Assembly: GCA_031213475.1 (NCBI GenBank)
Contig: JARUPZ010000003.1
Coordinates: 11,751,127-11,815,126, forward strand
DNA length: 64,000 nucleotides
DNA from: Nereocystis luetkeana
Lineage: Eukaryota; Sar; Phaeophyceae; Laminariales; Laminariaceae
Direction: 5' to 3'
The notes under the pieces are model-generated. The model was not told where the DNA came from, made no database searches, and saw nothing but the letters and a program-made list of their open reading frames with translations. The stretch's first letter is position 1. Each line of letters begins with the position of its first letter. This document shows, one piece after another, positions 11,101-21,540 of the stretch. The position numbers and the translations under genes were made by a program.

Positions 11101-14100
11101 CCCCCAGGTGTGTTTCAATCGAAAAAGAGACGTCTCATATGCCGATTGACTTTTTTGTATGGCTATTCTATATTTTCTGATTGCGCGAGCTGTTCCTAAC
11201 TTGATCGTTTGGGTGGGCTCACAGCACTTTGCTTGATGGTCGCTTATTTGATTTTATCTTCTCAGGGGGAGCAGTGGCGGAGGAGAAGCGTTCGAGGTCT
11301 GTCATGCAAAAACCTGCGGTAAGTACCAACTGTACCAAGTCCAAGCCGGCTGCACATCCTCACTTGTTTTTTCACTTGCCGACTTCCATTGTGTTGTGAG
11401 TGCGAGTTCGATGTGTGTGAACATGCCCTAACCAACAACATACCCGGCGCAGGGAAATAAGTACTGCTACAAGAGTTGCATAGAACCGAAAGTCCGTGTA
11501 AAACGGTAGAGTGCCTTGTGTTGCAAGTGTTTTGCTCACCATGTATGACACCAGGGGGGCAAAATATCTTGCTCAAACGAGCATGCAGGTTTGCAGCAGA
11601 CCAGTACAGGAACCCCCGATCCTTTACACGAGTGTACAATGTATAGGGATCTAGTGTGTTGATGCCCCCCCCAAGCATTGGGCGGATATTAACATACCAC
11701 TTCAATAGAGTACAGTATTATAGTAGCGTTGGCTGTTTTTTGTGCAATCAAGGACAGTAAAGGCTACCATGCGCACCGACACTCTCGTTCTCGTGGCCCT
11801 GCCTAAGAGTAGAATTGGTTCTAGTGTCTTCAGAGGAGGAGTGCCTGATACCAAGAAAAATGCGGCCATTCCGCGCCTGGCGCACAGTTTTTTTCCCCTT
11901 CACTATTAGTAGGGTACCTATGTACAGTGGATCGGGCGTGCTTTCATGGTACCCTGCTGCGCTTTGATGTATCACAGAAGGAAGCAATGGGTGGAGACAA
12001 GAGCGTTACCATCGGGCGCTACGTGCGAGAGATATCCGTCAAGGCACGGAGTATGCTTGGCCGGCAACCTCGTGGTGCCTTGGGCTCAAGCAGGCGACCA
12101 ATGTCGTCAGACCGCATCGATCGCGAGCCGGACACGCGACAAGATCAGATGTGGAGTGCAAGAAACGTGGTGAGATGTATTCTGTTCTGCCGGTAAAGTG
12201 TAGTATTTCTCTCTCTACTTGACGTAACACCAACACCTGAAATGCCCTTCACGCCTCCGCAGGGGTGCAGTGCTGCCCGATAGTCTACATCGAAAACTGA
12301 AGTGCCCCTTTACGCCTCCGCAGGTGTACATTGGGTCGCCGATCGCCACTGAGGATGCGGACAAGGATTTGACGTCGTACGCAGCCTTTTCGGATGAACT
12401 ACTTCTTCTCGTCGACCCCGCGCAAGAGGTAACCCACCGAAATCATTTTAGCCTGCTCGTACTGTTTATCTGTTTATCTGTGCCCATGAGCACGCACGGT
12501 TGCCCAAAATTGCGTTAGCACGTACCAGGTACTTGCAGCAGTATGCCCTCCCCTATATTTCCGAACCTTTTTATGTTGTTCTAACTCGACCGTGGGAGCA
12601 CGTACCAGGTACTGTATTTCCGAACCTTTTTATATTGTTCCAACTCGACCGTGGGCTTGCCGCGGTGTCTATATCGACACGCCGGGACGTATGTTTTCCA
12701 CAGCCGTGCGACGCCCGCAGAGGCCATGACTGAACCTTTCGATTCACGCGGTTATCGTTTCGAATTGCTCACGAGTTTCGGCGGTTCAAAACTAGTTTGT
12801 GTTCGCTTGAGGTAGCTATTTGCTGCTGGTACTGTAGCAAAATTTATCGTGGGTACACTGCGTTCAACTTCTCCTATTTTTTGTGCTAAGGCTATGCATT
12901 GCAACTTAGCGGAAGACTGGCCACTGCGTTGAAGTAGGAGTGACGTCGCGAAACACGGGGTGGATTGAAATTGTTTGTCGCTAGAACCCCTCTAAACTTG
13001 TCAGCCAATCACCCAAGACTACGTTCGTAACCAAATCAATTATCCTTTATTATCCCTCCTTTCGCCCGATGTGAGTCAGACAGATCTAGACTCCTACCTC
13101 GCAGATTTCACGCTATCGACAGATACGGCCAAGGGCGTGCTCGCGCTCCAGAAGCTCGCTGAGGAGCACCACTGCGGAGCGAATCTTACGGTTGAACCGT
13201 ACGAAGGCCTGAGGAAGGTGCGGCTGCTTCTTGCAAGCTTGTATGGACTCCGGTGGCAACAGGACATTATAGTATACACCATCTGGTACCTGGTATTTAA
13301 GTACCAGGTGGTGTTCTTCAAGTCCACGTGCACCCTGTGCATATAATGTACCACTTTCTTTTCAATTGCAGTCGAGCGCAACCCATCGCAATCCATGGCA
13401 CGTACGGTTGGTTGCACACCGGACTCTCGTGTGCAACTCTGCAGGCGAGTGCATCACCTTCGCATTTCGTTTCGTTTTTTAGAAATTCGACGCTCATTTC
13501 TTTTTTTCGCAGCGCCCCAACTTGACACCCTGCAGATTTCATTACCACCGCCCCGGCGCACGTTGAGGTATACAGTGTGGTAGAAACGAGATCGCACGTC
13601 GTTGCTGACCCATCTTTCACTTGTGTCTGGTGTTGCGCAGGACGTTTCGGCCCGACGAGTGGCGTCAGCTGTTGTACGTCACGTGCAGCAGCTAGGGTGG
13701 GCAACACAGCGAGACCTCGATTTGGAAGAGGATTGGCAGTTGACCCAAGACCACCTGCAGCACACAGGCATCAACGCGGACGGTGTCATTAACCAGATTC
13801 AACGGCGCCTAGACCACGTGGGTGTTGCCATGATACGCGGCATTGCATCAGCACTAGCAGCTCCGCGCGGCGAACGTGTACTGTGTGTACACTCTGTGGG
13901 GCACTGGTTCACGCAAGACTGTTGACTACATCCCCACTTGTATTTTGGTTGTGGGGGGCACACATGATAGGAGTCTGGCAAGTAAAATGGGCACGCGTTT
14001 CTTGGGCAACCCCGTTCGAGCTGAATGATGCGAGTCACGATTAATAGTCGACATACTCCGAACGTATTTTGGACTCTTATTTATTTGGCCAACACGCCGC

Positions 14101-16223
14101 TGATGACCGCTTTTCGTTGATCCTTCTAATCCTCCGAATCGCTATGGATGAGGCCTCTTCTGGACATCCCGAGATATACCCTCTTCCTGGAGGGCAAAAC
14201 AAACTTCAAGAAAACATGTGTTTCGTTCACCTGAACATGCCAAAGGCGGAAAAATGTACCCATCACTGCGGTCCGTACAACCTGTAGAGAATATCCGTGC
14301 GAAGGCCATGAAAGCCCCAATTGACCTTGCTTGGCCTACACGCGATCCTTGAATATGTCGTGATCACAGGAAGAGAAGGAGCATGCGCATCTCGAGACGG
14401 TCCTGGGCTCGGAATCGTTGGGAAGCAGGAGCAGCACATTCACAACGGAGGATAGCATGGATCTGTACTGTTCGTTTTTTTCCAAAGTAAGTTTGTCAGC
14501 GATGGCCATATTGCCGTTTTCCTTTTCATACCTGTTTCAGCTTCGTATTCTTTCTGTTTGACTTGCCGGACTGTACAAGTACTGCTCATGTCGTTTGCTG
14601 GTCGACACGTCTGGAAGTTCGACGGCAACGTGCTTTCATTGCATGCATTGTAGGTGCTACGTACACGGTACCAGGTTTATTCATAGTAGTATTGGGTGTT
14701 GCCGACATGAACAGAATATCGCACGCAATTAGTGGTAGAACTGGGCTCGAGTTATAGCCGATTCCAGCAAAAAACGAGTATCACGATTGCTTCCCCGCGA
14801 GTATGTAAATGTGAACGTACAGTTTTAATACACCAACCGCAGACCCGATAGATCAGCATACGTCGCGACTTAGAGACGCAAAAGGGGAAAGGCCCCGAGG
14901 TCTGCGCATGTGTTTTTTTTGTTCGTGTGTGGACTTACCATGGTTTTGCTGCCCTGTAGGTGGTATTTGGATGATTGCACCTGCGCTTCGGCGTAGTCAC
15001 CGATTGGGATACGTACGGTTTCTTATGTCGCTTGTTCCGAGATACGAGGTTATGAAACCTTCGACCGTATGTTGCAGTCAACGTGAAGATGAGCGCGCTG
15101 GTTATCAATAGTAGAAATGAAAGTCTAACACGTTCTTGGGGGCGTTGATGGGCCCACAAGCACGGCACTAAATACTGCTCGCATATGCCCTACAATTTGG
15201 CGGAGATAGAAAACTAAAGTATGAAAAGCCACCTCGTATATCCTACATGAAGCATTGCCAGGTGCCGTTTAAGGTTCTCTTTGTACCCAAGTGGAGGATC
15301 GACGGGTTTTTGGCAGGGCGTTTTTTGTCGTTGCAGTCCTACCCTCGACAATAGCAGTATCATGTTGACAATAACTTGGCCAGCTGAAATTGTGCTGGCT
15401 CTGACCGGGGTATTTTGCAGGATTGTCCAATGGAGCCCAAGTCGTCCACGGAGCCGACATCTTCTCGTCGAAAATATTCCAGCGAAGCATCTCCCGAAGC
15501 CGGACACCGGGATGACTGCCCTAACTTCGTATCGCTCGAGGAAGACCTATTTTCAAGCAAGGAAAACCAGGTACCACAAACCAGCAGCTATTTGTGAGCA
15601 CGTCTCTTAGATCCTCTGTGCAAGAGACCACGCATGTTTTCGGGCGGAAACAGACATGACGCCAAGAGTCTATCTAGTGTCACGCGTGGCAACTCCTGCA
15701 TGCCCATGCAGATACGCGTGAAGTTTAAGGAAGCCCACTTTCAAGACTCACGAGACCCACCCCCTTTGCCGTTTGATGAGAGGTCGCCGATTGGTTCTGA
15801 GCCTTGTGGAGTACTCGTGTGAGGATTTTTAGTCTACTCAGCGCCCTAAATATGTTGCGCTTGTTTCTTTGTTGTCACGTCCATGCAACATGCCTGCACG
15901 GTGTAGTCCCGGGTACGCCAAAATTAGAATTGCAACAGCGCAGCACAGCACGAACCAATAATATGGAAATGGCCGTCTCAAATTTTGTTCGCTTCTCAAA
16001 CATGATATACACGCTTCTGAAATCTTGTACGCTTCTAAAATTTTGTGAGATGAGAGTTGTAATCAAGTTAATGTTTATTCGCTGTCAAACGCATAACTGA
16101 CTGTACCAGGCATTTACTAACACAGACACTTAACTTGAATCGCCGTTTTGTTTTTCACCTCAGTACATGCTATTCAATGAGGCCGGCAAGAACAACGCGT
16201 CACGCATTTTGTTCGGGAAGTGA
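5111..16223 (+). CDS. FIG4: FIG4/SAC-domain phosphoinositide phosphatase, 20 exons, N-terminus missing
   Basis: Predicted phosphatidylinositol 3,5-bisphosphate 5-phosphatase of the FIG4/plant SAC1-5 group, which in yeast and animals acts on endolysosomal membranes with the PIKfyve/Fab1 and VAC14 complex (family knowledge). Exons: 5111-5286, 5842-5992, 6119-6303, 6546-6606, 7460-7615, 7898-8044, 8314-8438, 8737-9181, 9394-9528, 9837-10085, 10576-10836, 10999-11107, 11266-11318, 11978-12169, 12324-12428, 13080-13217, 13641-13817, 14370-14486, 15421-15570, 16164-16223. All junctions are GT-AG and phases match, giving 3,192 nt. The SAC catalytic CX5R(T) lies in [12 protein letters not shown] (Cys443, Arg449 of the visible protein, near 9053-9088). 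RYYSNAFTD and INLFLGYF follow, as in FIG4. The last exons lack known domains; exon 18 ([12 protein letters not shown]) resembles the FIG4 C-terminal region. About 100 N-terminal residues expected for the family were not found upstream. Exons 14-19 are less certain than 2-11. Confidence 0.9.
12240..12330 (+). promoter_or_regulatory. Duplicated 3' splice site before FIG4-like exon 15
   Basis: The block CTCCGCAGG with its upstream CCCTT(C/T)ACG occurs twice, ~62 bp apart. The chosen acceptor ends at 12323. Using the upstream AG (12261-12262) in the same phase meets TAG at 12281-12283 after six codons, so it is either silent or produces a truncated transcript. The DNA duplication is seen; a regulatory role is inference. 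Confidence 0.5.
12523..12655 (+). repeat. ~79 bp tandem duplication in a FIG4-like intron
   Basis: Two adjacent copies each begin with CGTACCAGGTACT and share TTTCCGAACCTTTTTAT and AACTCGACCGTGGG. Each copy carries one TACCAGGTA motif. Confidence 0.8.
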
Positions 16224-17525
16224 AGGATGATCTGCTTTGCATATAGGAAGGCCTTGCTTTCATGCTCTCCGGTTGCGCCGGTTGTGGTTGCCGGTCTTCC
16301 GACCGCTAGCGCCACAAGTATTGACGAGGTATTGGTGAAAATTTAGTGTTGTACGTCGAAGGCACGTGCGGTTGGTTATTGATATTGGTATTAATAGTAT
16401 ATCGGTAATTTGTTCTCCTTAGTAACATTGTCCGGCGGCAGCAAGTTGTTTGGATGCTGTGCACCTCCTGTACACGCCCGACTCTGATACGTCACGGGTT
16501 AGTTGTGATGCCTTTGCCCGCGGAGGTGTGTGTTGGTATTTTTTTTTACTTTTCAGCTTAATCCTGGGTTTTTCCTCTCAACGGCCTTTTGAACAAGCTT
16601 AGCCGTGGTAACAGGTATCGGCCTTTTCACCCCCGGTACTTGTCTTCATTTTATCGCATAGTTCTAGCGTAGACTACTGCAATGTCGACACCCAAAGAAT
16701 GGAAACCCAGCACGACCACCAGCAGCGTGACAGTAAGAACGGAAACCCAGCACAACCACCAGCAGCGTGAGAGTGTATCAGTAAAGCCCATCGGAAGGAA
16801 ACTACTGGAATACAAAATGTCCAGCCCATCACGAAGAACGCCGGTCACTGATATCCTCACACACTACGAGCTAAACGTCAGTAACGCCCTAACGATCTCC
16901 GCACATGAGGGGCACATAGTTTTTGATATGCGGTGCACCTTCAATCGTCCACTTGCCGCGCCGACCTTTTTTAGGTATATAGCCTCACGAGAGCCATCTT
17001 TGTCCTCATAAAAAGCTGGTGCTACGGTAGGCGGGGGTCACTGTATTGTAAATCCTTGCTATGTAACCGCGCAGAGTCACTCACTCGGCCGAGCGACTAT
17101 CCTATTCATTTGCAGTCGTGAGGTTTTACTTTTTTTGTTTTGCGATAGGCACCACCATGGGTTTGTTTGTTACTTTGCACCAGCAAATTGTTTTCGAGTA
17201 CAATATTGAGTGAAGTACAGAAGAGCGTCCCGCGTGGCTTTAACGCGGTACATTGAGAAGATAGACTACTGCAATGCTTATAAAAACGATACGAGGTACG
17301 AGGTATATCATAACACTAGAACCACACGTGGGCCACACCATATTCCCCCATTTCCATAATTTATCCTCGATATTGGTTCACAAGTGCGAAAAAGGCGGCT
17401 CAGGAAGGGAGATGACCGTGAACGGAGGGAAGGGAGGGAAAGGGGAATATGGTTGTGTGAAGTAGTGGGCTTCGTTTCGAAGAAGAGATTGATTTGAACA
17501 GGGGAAAAGGTGGGGGGTGTACTAC
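16224..17525. other. FIG4-like 3' flank and intergenic DNA
   Basis: A 109-codon frame (16682-17011, +) contains a 36 bp local duplication (AACCCAGCAC(G/A)ACCACCAGC) and no recognisable domain; I do not call it a gene. I saw no certain polyadenylation signal and no RNA gene. Confidence 0.4.
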
Positions 17526-17725
17526 TCATTTGTTGCTTGCCTTAGTCATTTGACCATTGATCACGCATCCCTTTCGAGGCGGAGCACCGTTCCTACTCCT
17601 GATAGAGACACCTCCTACAATTGGGCGCTCATTACGTTGTTTCCATATATTACATATAATTTTTTTCCTAATCTTGTCCCCTTCCTGTTTGGCCGCCTGT
17701 GGCCACCATCTAGCTCCTAGGATAG

Positions 17726-17970
17726 GAGTCACCCCACGATAGGGGTTGCACCTTTCGGCCCAAAGGTTTCTGACTAATTGACTTCCATAAGTTGGGAACT
17801 ACCAGTTAGGATGAAAAAAATACTCATATATTCGTTTTAGGACTAGCGCATACAAGTGCCGGTCGGGTGGCACGAACGAATTTCTTTCAAGTATTGTATC
17901 GGGTGAGATATTGAGCTCCTAATGTGAGGGGCTCAGGAACTTATGGTGCACCCCTACTGTGGGATGGCTC
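17726..17970 (-). mobile_element. MITE family 'M4', copy 1 (4 bp target duplication ATAG)
   Basis: A 245 bp insertion in the LINE C-terminus. On the minus strand it starts GAGCCATCCCACAGTAGGGG; the inverted complement at the other end reads GAGTCACCCCACGATAGGGG, a ~26 bp TIR. ATAG flanks both sides (17722-17725, 17971-17974). The subterminal TGAGCCCCTCAC and GGAGCTCAATATCTCACCCG are shared with copy 3. No ORF, so non-autonomous. GAG ends with 4 bp duplications recall the Sola superfamily; that is a tentative inference. Confidence 0.85.
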
Positions 17971-18076
17971 ATAGCGATCGTTTTCTCGCTATTCAGTGTA
18001 TCAAACTCCTCCATGTCACATTCGTCTATTTCCCTGATCTCCGCTTCTAACACATCCCGCTCCTCCTTGTATATTT

Positions 18077-19429
18077 CAGGGCTTTTCGCGGGCCAGGGCA
18101 AACCTCACGGGTCGGGTCGGGTCGGATTGGGTCGCTGACCCAACCCGACCCGCAATTGTTTTGAGATGTGTTGATCTGACCCGACCCGACCCGCGAGATT
18201 TTGAAATCCTCTTGACCCGACCTGACTCGCGAGGTTTTTAACACTTCCTGACCCGACCCGACCCGACCTGACACCTCCGATTGACCCGTGAGACACGGGT
18301 TTCATGCGGGTCGGGTCAACTGGACCCATGACATATCTCACGGGTCAACGACGAACGCTCACGGGTCCAAAGATATAAACGTTGGTACGTTGGTCGGTTG
18401 GATGGTCCTTGGCCCCTTTCACTTTTCCGAAAATGTCGTACGTTTGTGTTCGGTTTCTTCATTTTTTGTATTTTTTTCAAGCATTGTGTGGTGTGCGCTT
18501 CAAGAAAGACCATGGTGATCAGAAAGATGATGACATGGAGAAAGGCAAACACCCGCACTCTGCCGGGCGGATACCTCCTAGCCCCTGGGTCGACCCTATA
18601 GCTCTGACCCGATGGCTTCTGCTGGCGCCCCGGCGAGCGACCTAGCTGTGCAGGCAGCAAGAACTGAAGCGGTGGATCTGACAGCGGGGGCCACGATCCG
18701 CGAGGATCCGGGGCTTGCTGCTGCTACTGCTGCTGCTGCTGCTGCTGCAGCAGCGACGAGCGCGGGCTTCATACACTGCTGTCATGCCTTGTCTTCATTG
18801 TTGCACCCTGCATGAGAGTGTGGTCGTTTTTTTTTGTCGATGGATGGACGTGAACATGATCACAATAATACACTACTGTACGGCTTCATCCGACCCTGGA
18901 TTCGCGTGTGATTATTTTACACGCTATGATATGCCCTCGAAGGTCTACGTATCGGCACGAGAGAAGCCTTTGGGCGGGAAACGGCGAGAATTTCTTGTTG
19001 TACAATGCTGGACCCGCGGGCCAGACCCGCGGGTCACAAAAGCGGCCTTCCGGCAGGTAGCTGCTGCACACGTTAGCAAAAATACTGATCCGTGGGCCTG
19101 ACCCGCGGGTCGAACGTGCGGGATAGCCGGAAAAAAAACGCGGGTCATGATGACCTGACCCGCGAATGACCCGTATCTCACGGGTCATGACGCGACCCGA
19201 CCCGTGACATTTTGAACACCTCCTGACCCGACCTGACCCGACCCGACACGACCCGTGAAATTTTAAAACCCTTTGACCCGACCCGACCCGACCCGTGAGT
19301 GTTTTTGTTTTGACCCGACCCGACCCGCGAGATTTAAAACAATTTTGACCCGACCCGACCCGACCCGCGACATTTTGAAGCCCCCCTGACCCAACCCGCG
19401 GGTCGGGTCATGACCCGCGAAAAGCCCTG
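18077..19429. mobile_element. Non-autonomous hAT-like transposon built of GACCC repeats
   Basis: 1,353 bp bounded by a perfect 16 bp TIR (CAGGGCTTTTCGCGGG and its complement) and an exact 8 bp target duplication GTATATTT (18069-18076, 19430-19437). CAGGG ends with 8 bp duplications are the hAT signature. Both flanks (18.10-18.36 and 19.01-19.42 kb) are arrays of GACCC/GACCCG units in both orientations, far more extended than usual hAT subterminal transposase-binding repeats. The middle (18.4-19.0 kb) holds a CTG run and no transposase domain. Confidence 0.92.
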
Positions 19430-19479
19430 GTATATTTCACCTACTACCAGGTATGTGAGTTCTACTCTCAATTGCTTTG

Positions 19480-21535
19480 CCACACGGGCACATCTGTAGA
19501 TATATTTCCTCCTCCTCCCGGCAACTGGTATATACCTCTTTCTTCTTTTTGGCAGGTCCAGGTCACCTACACGAATACGCAGTTTCAGCTTTTTCGCCAA
19601 GTCCATTGGGCCGTGCAGATGCGTTTTCATTCCCGTTCCTTCCCTCAATCCCCCGTATATCCCTCAAGTGTTTTTCCGATTCCACCTGGTTTCGCAGCGT
19701 TAGCCTTTCCCTTTTTTCTGTCTTTTTTCTACTTCTGCCTTGCCCCAACTTCTCGGCAGACATCACCTCCTCTTTGTTTCCCCCCAAATCCTTCCATATT
19801 TTCTTAACCATGCTATCCAATGTTATTCCAGCTCGCCCTTTTGTTACTTTCTCCCTTACAGCTCTATCAACTATCCCTGACAACCTCTTTTTTGGCACGT
19901 TATTTAATTTTATTGCCATTTCAATTTTCCCAGCTCTGATTTTAATTAAATACCAGGTACTGTATTTACTAGTCGTACTTGAGCGTCTTGGGATATTTTT
20001 AGCTGCTGTCATCTGTGTACTGTTTTCAACTGTTTTACGAGTTTCGAGTTTCTTTCCCATACTTCTCCTGCATATTCTAGCTTTGGCACTATCACATTCA
20101 TCAGGATACATATCTTATTCCTGGTGTCAAGGTGCTAGTCTGTTAGGATCGCATCCATCTGCCTTCACCCTTTCCTATTACTTTTGCTATATGTGTATCC
20201 CAAGAGCAGTCTTTAGAGATCTCCACGCCAAGGTACGTATACTGGTCTACGATCGGCAATTCATCTTCTCCCCATTTCCAACTGAAATTTATCGGGTTCA
20301 CCTTATCTTCGATACAACGAAAGAACTACTGCGCATTTCTTGACGTTCGCCGTCACCCTTCATTTCCTAGTGTTTTCTAACGTCTTCTCTATTCGTTTCT
20401 GCAATCCTTCGGGCATTTCTGATATCCCCACGAAGTCATCCGCAAACATCAATCCCGACTCCGTATGTTCCCCCATCGTGACTCCCTACCTTGCTGCTTC
20501 CACTGACTTTGTTTATATATATCTTGAATAGGTTAAGTGATAACGCACATCCCTGTGCAACTCCTTGTAAACATATCAACATACTTCGATATTTCCCCGT
20601 CCAGCAATACAGCACTTCTCGCACATTTCGTCATCTTCATCATTCTCCACATTTTCCTTCTGATCCCTATTTCCAATAGTATTTTCCACAATCCATTTCT
20701 CCATACTGTGTCGTAGGCCTTCTGTGCACCTAGAAAGAAACAGGACGTTGTTAGTGCCGTGTCTTTCCTGCCTTGGATTATATTACCTAAGGTGTACACA
20801 TGGTCTACACAGCTACAGTTTGGAATAAACACTGCTTGCCCTTTGCTTATTGTATCTCCCTTCTCCATCATCGTTCCCATTCTATCGTTCAAAATCTTAC
20901 AAAATGTTTTGCCTGCTGTGCTTAGTAGTGTTATCCCTCTATAGTTCCCCGGGTCAGCCTTATCTCCTTTCTCGAATAAGATTACTCCTACTCATTCTCT
21001 CCACCTCCTAGGTGCGTACTCGTTTTCCCATAATCAGTTATACAACATAACCATCATGGGAAGCCTTCCTTCTCCCCCGTACTTCATAAATTCATTACCT
21101 ATTTGGTCTGCCCCTGCTGCCTTTCACTAAAAAAAGCTTAGCTACACACTTTTTTACTTCTTCCCTTGTGAACTCTCTCTGTAACCCTTCCGAGCCAATG
21201 TCTTCCCTCTCTGATGCATCTAGGTTCGCCTCTGCCCACGCGTTGATTTCCTTCTCGAATTCTGCGTCGAACGTTTCGTTGGTTGTGGGTGTTCCTAGAA
21301 TGTGGCAATGCTCTGTAGGAGTAGTTCCCTTTTTCCCTTCGACCTACTAACATTTTACCGTTCTGCTCTTAAGGTAGCTATTCCCGTGTCTGCCTCTCCT
21401 GCTTGTTTACCCAGTATCTCTTTGATCCCTACTCACATCTGCTTCATCCCGCCCTCGAAGTCTTCATTCGTTTTATTTACTACGCCTTCCCATATCCCTT
21501 TCTTCTTCTCTGCCATCTATCTCTTTTACTTCCTT
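19480..21535 (-). pseudogene. LINE reverse transcriptase and thumb remnant
   Basis: Visible blocks are GNYRGITLLS (about 20.95 kb), QKAYDTVWRNGLW, EISKYVDM, LFKIYIN and the catalytic FADDF (Phe-Ala-Asp-Asp encoded at 20446-20435). The frame changes several times and internal stops occur, so no functional protein is made. Downstream RKTVENSTQMTAAK and KRLSGIVDRAV blocks are the post-RT region. Assignment to a LINE clade would need a tree; it looks like the single-ORF type with an N-terminal endonuclease. Confidence 0.88.
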
Positions 21536-21540
21536 TTTAG

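Noticed and set aside
13372..13566. Candidate mini-exons at 13372-13440 and 13513-13566 in the FIG4-like gene
   Set aside because: Neither keeps an open frame in the required phase; joining 13217 to 13641 does.
18612..18815. Poly-Ala ORF inside the hAT element
   Set aside because: It is produced by a CTG run and has no domain or splice context.
19477..20343. 288-codon plus-strand ORF
   Set aside because: It is the antisense shadow of the LINE reverse transcriptase region; its hydrophobic composition is an artefact.
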